A stretch of 14,226 bases of DNA, taken from Candidatus Cloacimonadota bacterium (GTDB taxonomy: Bacteria; Cloacimonadota; Cloacimonadia; Cloacimonadales; Cloacimonadaceae). Below the pieces are notes generated by a model, which was not told the origin of the DNA, did no database searches, and worked only from the letters and a program-made list of their open reading frames with translations. The position numbers were made by a program, and so were the translations under genes. Location of the stretch: the NCBI GenBank assembly GCA_023228125.1, contig JALOBT010000053.1:1-14226 (forward strand), written 5' to 3'. How positions within the stretch are numbered: the stretch's first letter is position 1; the number at the start of each line of letters is the position of its first letter. Below, one piece after another: positions 7,210 to 13,772 of this stretch.

Positions 7210-7237
7210 TTGACACAGAAGGGCATCCGATTATATT
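7210..7237 (+). promoter_or_regulatory. Sigma70-type promoter of ssrA
   Basis: A perfect TTGACA at 7210-7215 and TATATT at 7232-7237 are 16 nt apart. The predicted start near 7244 leaves an 18-nt leader before the mature tmRNA 5' end at 7262, to be removed by RNase P. Confidence 0.75.
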
Positions 7238-7261
7238 GTCTTTTGATCTTTGAAGTATATA

Positions 7262-7615
7262 GGGGGTGAAATGGTTTCGACAGGGAATCAGTGTGGTAGA
7301 GAGGCACGTCGGAGATGCTATCTTCTCCGTTATCAAGTAGCAAAATGCAAATTAACTGCAAACGATAACTTACTCTTAGCTGCCTAAGTGCAGCTAACGT
7401 TCAACCCTTCCGTGCCATCGGGAAGGGCTTGGGCGTCGCGACAGTATGGCTGCTCGCGTTTTGACTGCTAATATTAACGCGCTAAGACTATTGGCTTGGC
7501 TCTTACGGGTCTGATTGTCTTTTACCGTAAGCGCCGAAATTAAAGACAACTAAGCGTGTAGAATTTCTATGGTGCTGTTCTTTGGACGCGGGTTCGATCC
7601 CCGCCACCTCCACCA
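7262..7615 (+). ncRNA. ssrA: Transfer-messenger RNA (tmRNA)
   Basis: One-piece tmRNA of 354 nt that rescues stalled ribosomes with SmpB. The 5' GGGGGTG (7262-7268) pairs with CACCTCC (7605-7611), followed by A and an encoded CCA (7613-7615). The third pair is G-U, the AlaRS identity element. The D-loop-like 5' segment AAATGGTTTCGAC and the T arm (GCGGG/CCCGC around TTCGATC, 7588-7604) are intact. The tag frame at 7358-7387 starts GCA AAC GAT and ends GCT GCC TAA, giving ANDNLLLAA after the alanine carried by the tmRNA. The stop codon sits in the loop of a hairpin (AGCTGC/GCAGCT), as usual. GC-rich inverted repeats from 7400 to 7555 fit the pseudoknots. The resume codon is placed by alignment with the E. 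coli form and is slightly less certain than the gene. Confidence 0.96.
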
Positions 7616-7635
7616 TTTCGGGTACTTGCAGGATA

Positions 7636-7652
7636 GGATGCGTTTTGCGTCC
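7636..7652 (+). repeat. Hairpin 1 flanking the heptamer array (possible ssrA 3' hairpin)
   Basis: GGATGC (7636-7641) pairs with GCGTCC (7647-7652), including one G-U pair, around GTTTT. It lies 20 nt after the tmRNA CCA, so it may mark the 3' end of the primary transcript, but no T run follows. It is repeated with variation at 7740-7756. Confidence 0.6.
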
Positions 7653-7659
7653 AGTGAAA

Positions 7660-7729
7660 GTTAGAAGTTAGAAGTTAGAAGTTAGAAGTTAGAAGTTAGA
7701 AGTTAGAAGTTACAAGTTACAAGTTACAA
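7660..7729. repeat. Heptamer tandem array, (GTTAGAA)7 (GTTACAA)3
   Basis: Seven perfect GTTAGAA units (7660-7708) are followed without a break by three GTTACAA units (7709-7729). The G-to-C variant is confined to the last three units, which suggests block expansion by slippage or unequal exchange. Confidence 0.97.
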
Positions 7730-7739
7730 GTGCTGGATT

Positions 7740-7756
7740 GGATACGTCTCGTGTCC
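7740..7756 (+). repeat. Hairpin 2 flanking the heptamer array
   Basis: GGATAC (7740-7745) pairs with GTGTCC (7751-7756) around GTCTC. It matches hairpin 1 with a compensatory G-C to A-T change. Surrounding bases (TGC.GGAT before, CCAGT after) are also shared, so about 28 nt are directly repeated on both sides of the array. Confidence 0.6.
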
Positions 7757-7804
7757 AGTAAGACCGGAGGTCTTAGAGAAAGTTACTCACAAGCTCAAAA
7801 AGCT

Positions 7805-7861
7805 GCTCAAAAGTAGCCCCAAACTCAAAAGCTCCAAGGCTCAAAAGTAGCCCCAAACTCA
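7805..7861. repeat. 23-nt perfect direct repeat
   Basis: Positions 7805-7827 and 7839-7861 are identical over 23 nt (beginning GCTCAAAAGTAGCCCC), separated by 11 nt. A partial GCTCAAAA copy precedes the first. The purpose is unknown; it may be slippage-derived. Confidence 0.85.
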
Positions 7862-8086
7862 GTTTGCCGAAAAGCCGCCACAAAAAGAGAACAAGTTCCG
7901 TGCTCTGCAGGCGAGACGACTGCAATCCAGCAAGACCCAGATCTTGCTCAAAAGATAAAAAACTGGACAGAATCCAGCCACCCAAATAAATGACATCATA
8001 ATAGCGGCACAAGCTGATAGAACAAAATATCAGCAGGCCAATCATCAGGCTAAAGCCTGGACAAACCACATCATCTGGGAGGATGA

Positions 8087-8356
8087 ATGCCTTTAACACC
8101 TGAGGCCAAATCGGCTATCATGGCAGAGTTTAGACTCCATGAATCAGACACTGGTTCCCCTGAAGTGCAAGTCGCGATGCTGTCCAAACGCATCAAAGAC
8201 ATTACCGAGCACCTCAAACAGCATTCCAAGGATTTCTCTACGCGCCGGGGACTATTGAAACTGATCGGGCAGCGCAGGCGCTTGCTTGATTATATGAAGT
8301 CCAAAGACATCAATCGCTACCGCGAAATCATCAAAGCGCTTGGCATCAGAAAGTAA
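8087..8356 (+). CDS. rpsO: 30S ribosomal protein S15
   Basis: The 89-residue product has the standard length and sequence of bacterial S15. S15 is a primary 16S rRNA-binding protein of the small-subunit platform. Hallmarks are 'FRLHESDTGSPEVQVAMLSKRI' (15-36), 'LKQHSKDFSTRRGLLKLIGQRRRLLDYM' (43-70) and 'Y..II..LGIRK' at the C-terminus, covering the rRNA-contacting H/D and R/K residues. GGGAGG (8077-8082) lies 4 nt before the ATG. TCATC (8071-8075) and GATGA (8082-8086) can form a small stem that presents the Shine-Dalgarno in its loop. S15 represses its own translation through leader folds in several bacteria, so this may be regulatory, but that is inference. A strong terminator separates it from pnp, the same gene order as in enterobacteria. 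Confidence 0.98.
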   Translation: MPLTPEAKSAIMAEFRLHESDTGSPEVQVAMLSKRIKDITEHLKQHSKDFSTRRGLLKLIGQRRRLLDYMKSKDINRYREIIKALGIRK

Positions 8357-8383
8357 TAAACCAGCCAAGATAATATGAATCAT

Positions 8384-8430
8384 GGAAAGTGGATGCCCTG
8401 CGCAAAAGGGATCCACTTTCCTTTGTTTTA
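8384..8430 (+). terminator. Rho-independent terminator after rpsO
   Basis: An 11-bp perfect stem (8384-8394 with 8411-8421) continues, past a bulged G, into CCC/GGG. The loop is 9 nt and is followed by TTTGTTTTA. It is strong and lies 27 nt past the rpsO stop. Read-through or a separate promoter must supply pnp transcription. Confidence 0.9.
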
Positions 8431-8449
8431 GGACTAAACAACCTGTAAC

Positions 8450-8512
8450 GGGGAGTAATTAGCAATAAGCATAGGGGCCACAAGGCTTCTACGCCTATTG
8501 CTTCTTCTCCCC
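8450..8512 (+). promoter_or_regulatory. Long leader hairpin upstream of pnp
   Basis: Almost the whole 63-nt segment folds on itself. GGGGAG (8450-8455) pairs with CTCCCC (8507-8512), and AGCAATA (8461-8467) with TATTGCT (8496-8502). TAGGGGCC-type pairing (8472-8479 with 8484-8491, two G-U pairs) closes an ACAA loop. It ends 13 nt before the pnp ribosome-binding site. In E. coli the pnp leader has an RNase III-cut stem used for autoregulation by PNPase; this is a positional and structural analogue. Confidence 0.75.
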
Positions 8513-8536
8513 AGCTACAAAATGCAAGGAGACAAA

Positions 8537-10759
8537 ATGCATAATTTCAACATTATCCGTCGTGAAATTGACTTTCACGGACGCAAACTCATCGCCGAGA
8601 CCGGAAAGATGGCCAAACAAGCCAACGGCAGCATCTTTCTGCAATTGGGCGAAACCGCAGTTCTGGTAACTGCCACCATGAGCAAGGAAGCATCTGAGAA
8701 TCAGAGCTTCTTCCCGCTCACAGTAGATTTCATCGAAAAGATGTATGCCGCGGGCAAGATCCCCGGCGGATTCTTCAAACGCGAAGCCAAGCCTTCTACC
8801 GATGCCACATTGCAGGCGCGGGTGATTGATCGCTCGATCCGTCCGCTCTTTCCAGAAGGATTTCGCAATCAGGTGCACGTAGTGCTCAATGTGCTGTCCT
8901 ATGATGGCGAAGTAGATCCGGCCAATCTGGGCGTCCTGGGTGCCTCGCTGGCACTTTCGATCTCGGATATTCCTTTTCATGGCCCCATCGCCAGCCTCAC
9001 CGTGGGCTATGTCGATGACAAATTTGTAATCAATCCCGATATTGCTGCGATCAAGGGAGAATCCAAGCTGAATCTCACCGTAGCCGGTTCTGCCAATAGC
9101 GTGGTGATGATCGAATCCGCAGCCAGTGAACTCTCCGAAGAGATCATGCTGGATGCAGTTTATACCGGTCACGAAGCCGTAAAAACCCTCTGTGCATTGC
9201 AAGAGGAATTCATCAAGGAATGTGGCAAAGAAAAGGTAGAAGTCAAGCTGCTGGGCTTCCCGGAAGACATGCTGAGCCAGATGGAAGCCAGCTATGGACA
9301 GCGCATCACGGAATCTGCCACGATCCTGGGTAAACAGGAACGCGAAGATGCTTTTGACGCCTTGGAAGAAGAGATGCTCGCTGCTCATCTGGAAAAAGAT
9401 GGCCAGGAGCTTTATGACGAAACCGAAAAAACTTACAAACAGGCCTACGAAGAATTGATCCGCCGCTATGTGCGCGCTTCGATTTTGGACAAGCATTTCC
9501 GGGTGGATGGCCGCGGTTTGGATGATATCCGTGATATCACCTGCGAAATAGACCTTTTACCCCGCGTGCACGGCTCGGCCCTCTTTACCAGAGGCGAAAC
9601 CCAATCCCTAGGCACTATCACCCTGGGTGGCGGAAGTGACGAGCAGATCATAGACACCCTGGAAGAAGAATATAAAAAGAGCTTTTACCTGCATTACAAT
9701 TTCCCACCCTTCAGCGTGGGCGAAGCAGGACGCATGGGGCCTACCGGCCGCCGGGAACTGGGTCATGGCAATCTGGCCGAACGCGCGCTCAAAGCCGTGC
9801 TTCCAGATAATGAATCCTTCCCCTACACCATGCGCATCGTATCCGATATTTTGGAATCAAACGGCTCTTCATCCATGGCTTCTATCTGTAGCGGTTGCCT
9901 GGCCATGATGGCTGGTGGCGTGCCCATCAAGGCTCCCGTAGCCGGAATCGCCAATGGCTTGATCATGGAAGGTGATAAATTTGTGGTGCTCACAGACATC
10001 ATGGGCTTGGAAGATCACCTGGGCGACATGGATTTCAAGTGCGCCGGAACCAGCGAAGGCATCACTGCCATGCAGATGGATATCAAGATCGAAGGCATCA
10101 CCAAAGACATCATGCGCATAGCTCTGGATAAAGCCAAAGCTGCCCGCCTGCATATCCTGGGTGAAATGGCCAAATGCATCGGCGAGCCCAGAGAAGATCT
10201 GGCTCCCACCGCTCCCAGAATCGAAAGCTTCAAGGTTCCCATCGATAAGATTGGCGAGATCATAGGGCCTGCTGGCAAGATGATCAAATCCATCATCGAA
10301 AGCTGTCAGGTGGGTATTGATATTCAAGACGACGGCACCGTGAGAATCCTCTCTCCTGATAAAGAATCGATCGAAAAAGCTAAGGCAATCATCAAAGGCA
10401 TCGCCATTGATCCTGAACCCGGCCAGGAATTTGAAGGACCCATCACCCGCATCGAGGCCTACGGAGTATTTGTAAAAGTGCTCGGCGGCGCCAAAGAGGG
10501 TATGGTTCACGTATCCCAGATGCACACTTCCAGAGTGGGACATCCGGACGATATGGTCAAGCTCGGCGACATCGTAAAAGTCAAGGCTTTGGGCATGGAA
10601 AAGGGCAAACTTTCCCTCACCATGAAAGGCATTCCCGGAAATCCAGAACCCGATCCCAATGCCCCTGCCAGGCCTGCTCCTCCCCGCAGAGATGATCGCG
10701 GTGGACGTGATGGCGGACGTGATAACAGAGGCGGCAGCAGAGACCGCTTTCGTAGATAG
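8537..10759 (+). CDS. pnp: Polyribonucleotide nucleotidyltransferase (PNPase)
   Basis: A 740-residue phosphorolytic 3'-5' exoribonuclease, which acts as a trimer in mRNA decay. Start 8537 has AAGGAG (8526-8531) 5 nt upstream. The ATG at 8498 lies inside the leader hairpin and would add 13 non-conserved residues. Domain order is the first RNase PH-like core ('GGFFKREAKPSTDATLQARVIDRSIRPLF', ~77-105), an all-alpha linker (~245-330), then the second, catalytic RNase PH core. That core holds 'GSSSMASICSGCLAMM' and 'DHLGDMDFKCAGTSEGITAMQMDIKIEGI' with the acidic pair D497/D499. A KH domain follows with GPAGKMIK (577-584), then an S1 domain at ~631-697. Residues 698-740 form a Pro-rich then Arg/Gly/Asp-rich tail ending in RFRR, probably disordered and RNA-binding. 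The gene follows rpsO and a long leader hairpin. A terminator-like hairpin separates it from ahcY. Confidence 0.98.
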   Translation: MHNFNIIRREIDFHGRKLIAETGKMAKQANGSIFLQLGETAVLVTATMSKEASENQSFFPLTVDFIEKMYAAGKIPGGFFKREAKPSTDATLQARVIDRSIRPLFPEGFRNQVHVVLNVLSYDGEVDPANLGVLGASLALSISDIPFHGPIASLTVGYVDDKFVINPDIAAIKGESKLNLTVAGSANSVVMIESAASELSEEIMLDAVYTGHEAVKTLCALQEEFIKECGKEKVEVKLLGFPEDMLSQMEASYGQRITESATILGKQEREDAFDALEEEMLAAHLEKDGQELYDETEKTYKQAYEELIRRYVRASILDKHFRVDGRGLDDIRDITCEIDLLPRVHGSALFTRGETQSLGTITLGGGSDEQIIDTLEEEYKKSFYLHYNFPPFSVGEAGRMGPTGRRELGHGNLAERALKAVLPDNESFPYTMRIVSDILESNGSSSMASICSGCLAMMAGGVPIKAPVAGIANGLIMEGDKFVVLTDIMGLEDHLGDMDFKCAGTSEGITAMQMDIKIEGITKDIMRIALDKAKAARLHILGEMAKCIGEPREDLAPTAPRIESFKVPIDKIGEIIGPAGKMIKSIIESCQVGIDIQDDGTVRILSPDKESIEKAKAIIKGIAIDPEPGQEFEGPITRIEAYGVFVKVLGGAKEGMVHVSQMHTSRVGHPDDMVKLGDIVKVKALGMEKGKLSLTMKGIPGNPEPDPNAPARPAPPRRDDRGGRDGGRDNRGGSRDRFRR

Positions 10760-10782
10760 ATCATAAATACTAAGAATAAATA

Positions 10783-10817
10783 GAGGGCGCAGTTCAAGCT
10801 TGGACTGCGCTCTAATT
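10783..10817 (+). terminator. Hairpin terminator after pnp
   Basis: GCGCAGTTC (10788-10796) pairs with GGACTGCGC (10802-10810) with one G-U pair around AAGCTT, and flanking AG/CT pairs extend the stem. TCTAATTT follows; the T tract is imperfect. It lies 24 nt after the pnp stop and ends about 20 nt before ahcY, so termination may be partial. Confidence 0.65.
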
Positions 10818-10836
10818 TGATAGCCAAGAGGATACA

Positions 10837-12240
10837 ATGGATTACAAAATAAAAGACCTGGCCCTGGCAGCCTTTGGGCACAAGGAAATAGAGCTGGCCG
10901 AGATCGAAATGCCCGGACTGATGGCACTGCGTGAACGCTATGCCCAAGCCCAACCTTTGGCCGGAGCCCAGATCACCGGAAGCCTGCACATGACCATCCA
11001 AACCGCCGTCTTGATGAAGACCTTAATGGCATTGGGCGCAAAGCTTAGGTGGGCAAGCTGCAATATCTTCAGCACTCAAGATCATGCCGCCGCCGCAATG
11101 GTGGAAGATGGCGTCCCCGTCTATGCCTGGAAGGGCGAGAGCCTACAGGAATATTGGGAATGCACTTTTCAGGCCATGAATTGGCCCCAGGGAAGCTGCG
11201 ATCTCATCGTCGATGATGGTGGAGATGCTACCCTGATGGTGCATGAAGGCTACCGCCTGGAAAAACTTTACCAAAAAGAGGGCAAACTGCCCGTAGCAGA
11301 ATCCGATAACGAAGAATTCCGCCTCGTGCAAAAGCTCTTGATCTCGCACCTTAAGGAAGATTCTACCAGATGGCAACGCATCGCCAAAAACCTTAAAGGC
11401 GCCAGCGAAGAAACCACCACCGGAGTGCACAGACTGTATCAGATGATGCAAAAAGGTGAGCTCCTCTTCCCCGCTATCAACGTGAATGACAGCGTGACAA
11501 AAAGCAAATTTGACAATCTCTACGGCTGCCGTGAATCCCTGGCAGATGGCATCAAACGCGGCACCGATGTGATGATCGCCGGCAAGATCGTAATGATCTG
11601 TGGCTACGGCGATGTAGGCAAAGGCTGTGCCCAATCCATGCGCAATTTTGGAGCCCGGGTGGTGATCAGCGAAATAGATCCCATCTGCGCCCTGCAAGCC
11701 GCCATGGAAGGCTATGAAGTGCGGCCTTTGGACGACATGGTGGAGACCGCGGATATCTTCGTAACCGCCACCGGAAATTGCGATGTGATCCGCGTGGATC
11801 ACATGATGAAGATGAAAAACAACGCCATCGTCTGTAATATCGGCCATTTTGACAACGAAATCCAGGTGAATAAACTCTATGAACTGGAAGGTGTGGAAAA
11901 GCTCAATATCAAGCCGCAGGTGGATCAGATCATGCTGCCCAATGAACGCGCCATCATCCTGCTTTCGGAAGGAAGATTGGTGAATCTGGGCAATGCCACT
12001 GGGCATCCGTCTTTTGTGATGAGCTGCTCTTTTACAAATCAAGTCCTGGCTCAGATCGAGCTTTGGCAAAATCAGCATGAGACCGGAGTCTATATCCTGC
12101 CCAAACATTTGGATGAAGATGTGGCACGCCTGCATCTGCCCAAGCTGGGAGTCCAGCTCACGCATCTCACTGTGCGACAGGCCGAATACATCGGGGTGCC
12201 CGTCGAAGGACCCTATAAATCTGATCATTACCGCTATTAA
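10837..12240 (+). CDS. ahcY: Adenosylhomocysteinase (S-adenosyl-L-homocysteine hydrolase)
   Basis: NAD-dependent cytosolic enzyme that splits S-adenosylhomocysteine into adenosine and homocysteine, relieving product inhibition of methyltransferases. The 467 residues fit the longer bacterial form, with an insertion around 145-188 absent from animal enzymes. Substrate and catalytic residues are intact: H51 ('GSLHMTIQTA'), 'DDGGDAT' 126-132, 'EETTTG' 191-196, and 'NDSVTKSKFDN' 217-227 with the K222/D226 pair. The Rossmann motif is 'GYGDVGKG' at 256-263, followed by E279 and 'IGHFDNEI' 335-342. The 'GHPSFVMSCSFTNQ' segment (389-402) and the C-terminal 'YKSDHYRY' that reaches the neighbouring subunit's NAD are present. 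AAGAGGA (10826-10832) precedes the ATG. It would also serve the OvoA methyltransferase, although the two genes are in separate units. It ends 15 nt before the NusG-like gene, so read-through into that operon is possible. Confidence 0.97.
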   Translation: MDYKIKDLALAAFGHKEIELAEIEMPGLMALRERYAQAQPLAGAQITGSLHMTIQTAVLMKTLMALGAKLRWASCNIFSTQDHAAAAMVEDGVPVYAWKGESLQEYWECTFQAMNWPQGSCDLIVDDGGDATLMVHEGYRLEKLYQKEGKLPVAESDNEEFRLVQKLLISHLKEDSTRWQRIAKNLKGASEETTTGVHRLYQMMQKGELLFPAINVNDSVTKSKFDNLYGCRESLADGIKRGTDVMIAGKIVMICGYGDVGKGCAQSMRNFGARVVISEIDPICALQAAMEGYEVRPLDDMVETADIFVTATGNCDVIRVDHMMKMKNNAIVCNIGHFDNEIQVNKLYELEGVEKLNIKPQVDQIMLPNERAIILLSEGRLVNLGNATGHPSFVMSCSFTNQVLAQIELWQNQHETGVYILPKHLDEDVARLHLPKLGVQLTHLTVRQAEYIGVPVEGPYKSDHYRY

Positions 12241-12255
12241 GGCTGGAACACAAGC

Positions 12256-12828
12256 TTGGCTACACATAAACCTGTGATCATCAATGAACTCTTTGGCGAG
12301 CTGATAGTCCCGCCCGAAAACCAGCGCTGGACAGTAGTTCGCACCAAACCCCGGGCCGAGAAGAAGCTGGCGGATTATGCCAGCAAAAGCCTGATCCAGT
12401 ACTATCTGCCCCAGATCAAACACACCAGGAAGTATCAGAGACGCAAGGTGATGAGCACTGTTCCCATGTTTCCCGGATACGTCTTTATGGTGCTCTCCGC
12501 AGACGAAAAGCAGACTATCGCCGTTACCGGCATGGCCGTGCAGTTCCTGTATGTATCGCATCAACAGGAATTGCTGGATGATCTTTCCAGGCTTTTTGGA
12601 GTTACCAAGAAGGAAGTGCCGCTGGAAAATGTGATGTGGCTTTCCAAAGGTCTGGAAGTGGAGATCATTTCTGGCCCGTTAATCGGCACCCGCGGCATCA
12701 TCGAAAGCCATGACAAGATATCGGAAGTCCGCTTGCAGGTGGAGATGCTGCGTCAGGCTGTGATGGTCAAGGTCGATCCCAAAGACGTCAAAATAATTGG
12801 CGAATATGAAGTGTTAGAGGAAGAATAA
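12256..12828 (+). CDS. NusG-like transcription antitermination factor (RfaH/UpxY/LoaP-type specialised paralogue)
   Basis: The 190-residue protein has an N-terminal NGN domain: 'WTVVRTKPRAEKK' 25-37, 'YYLPQIKHTRKY' 49-60, and the hallmark 'PMFPGYVFM' 70-78. A linker and a C-terminal KOW motif follow ('KGLEVEIISGPLIGTRGIIE', 131-150, ending near 181). NGN binds the RNA polymerase clamp to suppress pausing; KOW recruits ribosome or termination partners. Housekeeping NusG normally sits beside secE and ribosomal genes. This one heads sugar-nucleotide genes, as UpxY, LoaP and RfaH-type factors do for polysaccharide operons. The start is TTG with only a weak upstream purine stretch; GTG at 12274 is an alternative, and both precede the first conserved strand. 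The stop overlaps the next ATG by one base (TAATG), implying translational coupling. Specialised function is inferred from context. Confidence 0.88.
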   Translation: MATHKPVIINELFGELIVPPENQRWTVVRTKPRAEKKLADYASKSLIQYYLPQIKHTRKYQRRKVMSTVPMFPGYVFMVLSADEKQTIAVTGMAVQFLYVSHQQELLDDLSRLFGVTKKEVPLENVMWLSKGLEVEIISGPLIGTRGIIESHDKISEVRLQVEMLRQAVMVKVDPKDVKIIGEYEVLEEE

Positions 12829-13772
12829 TGAAGATACTAATCACCGGAGCCGCAGGCTTTATCGCCTCCCATCTGGCAGACGCCTGCATCGCGGCAGGAC
12901 ACGAAGTAGTGATCCTGGACAATCTCAGAACTGGCTACACCCGCAATCTGAATCCCCAGGCAAAGTTTTATGAAATCGATATCTGCGATCCCGCTGTGGA
13001 AGAGATCTTTGCAGAGGAAAAGCCGGATATTGTGGATCATCATGCCGCTCAAATCTCGGTGCCGCTTTCCATCGAAGACCCACTTACCGATGCCGAAATC
13101 AACGTCAAAGGTCTGATCAACATCCTGCAGGCCGCCAGCAAACATAAAGCCCGGAAAGTGGTGTATATCTCCTCCGGTGGAGCCATGTATGGCGAAGCTG
13201 ATGAGTATCCCACCTCTGAGACCTACAATCCCCGCCCCTTGTCCGTGTATGCCATCAACAAAATGGTGGGCGAGGATTATCTTTACTTTTACAATCAGCA
13301 ATATGGTCTGGATTACACAGTGCTGCGCTATGCCAATGTCTATGGCCCCCGTCAGGTCTCTCACGGCGAGGCGGGAGTGGTCTCCATCTTTGTGGAAAAG
13401 CTGCTGGCCGGAGAAATACCTATCCTGAATCTCTATCCTGGCGAGCCGGAAGGCATGATCCGGGATTATGTATTTGTGCGTGACGTGATCCAAGCCAATC
13501 TCATCGCCTTCACCCAAGGCAGCGGGAAGGCCTTCAATATCGGCACCTGCATTCCCACCACTACCAGAGCTTTATATGATGAGATCGCCCGTCAATTGGG
13601 CAAGAAGACCCAGCCCACTGAAGCGCCGGCCCGAAAAGGCGACCTGAAGAGATCCATGCTCAATATAGACAAAGCCAAGCGCGAACTTGGCTGGCAACCT
13701 CAGTATGGCCTTGTCGAAGGCATCGCTGAGGTGATAGATTATTACCGGAAGCTCTTGGGAGGCAAGCTATGA
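12828..13772 (+). CDS. NAD-dependent sugar-nucleotide epimerase, UDP-glucose 4-epimerase-like (extended SDR)
   Basis: A 314-residue extended short-chain dehydrogenase of usual length. The N-terminal Rossmann motif is TGAAGFIASH (6-15), with D31 ending beta-2 for NAD binding. 'HHAAQISVP' (71-79) replaces the common HxAA stretch. The catalytic set is the 'ISSGGAMYGE' serine region (114-123), Y141 and K145 (YAINK). 'LRYANVYGPRQ' (166-176), 'IRDYVFVRDV' (211-220) and 'FNIGT' (236-240) are typical of GalE-like and related 4-epimerases. It probably interconverts UDP-Glc/UDP-Gal, their N-acetyl forms, or the uronic acids made by the next gene's enzyme. Substrate cannot be fixed from sequence by eye; a 4,6-dehydratase is less likely. 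AGAGGAAG precedes the start inside the upstream gene. Overlap is 1 nt upstream and 4 nt (ATGA) downstream, so it is mid-operon. Confidence 0.88.
   Translation: MKILITGAAGFIASHLADACIAAGHEVVILDNLRTGYTRNLNPQAKFYEIDICDPAVEEIFAEEKPDIVDHHAAQISVPLSIEDPLTDAEINVKGLINILQAASKHKARKVVYISSGGAMYGEADEYPTSETYNPRPLSVYAINKMVGEDYLYFYNQQYGLDYTVLRYANVYGPRQVSHGEAGVVSIFVEKLLAGEIPILNLYPGEPEGMIRDYVFVRDVIQANLIAFTQGSGKAFNIGTCIPTTTRALYDEIARQLGKKTQPTEAPARKGDLKRSMLNIDKAKRELGWQPQYGLVEGIAEVIDYYRKLLGGKL

Larger units (their letters stand above)
7616..8086. other. 470-nt gene-free spacer between ssrA and rpsO
   Basis: It contains two related hairpins flanking a heptamer array (7628-7759) and a 7-bp hairpin TAAGACC/GGTCTTA (7759-7775). 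A 23-nt perfect direct repeat occurs at 7805-7827 and 7839-7861. A small stem CAGGC/GCCTG lies at 8046-8059, before rpsO. A minus-strand open frame across 7773-8099 is hydrophobic but unconvincing. No clear terminator for ssrA is visible beyond the 7636-7652 hairpin, and no clear rpsO promoter was found. Confidence 0.6.

Noticed and set aside
7064..7336. Minus-strand ORF of 90 codons
   Set aside because: It runs through the ssrA promoter, the tmRNA 5' end and the octamer tract, so it is chance.
7773..8099. Minus-strand hydrophobic ORF of 108 codons
   Set aside because: It overlaps the rpsO start, is built partly from the 23-nt repeat and has no recognisable family or ribosome-binding site.
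8498..8536. Upstream ATG start for pnp
   Set aside because: It lies inside the leader hairpin; the ATG at 8537 has a good AAGGAG and matches the usual PNPase N-terminus.
8495..9496. Minus-strand ORF of 333 codons opposite the pnp 5' half
   Set aside because: Phe/His-rich shadow of the conserved RNase PH domain with no family features.
9869..10927. Long minus-strand ORF opposite pnp
   Set aside because: Antisense shadow of the conserved PNPase C-terminal half and the ahcY start; composition not protein-like.
11143..12564. Long minus-strand ORF opposite ahcY
   Set aside because: His/Gly-rich shadow translation antisense to two clearly conserved genes.
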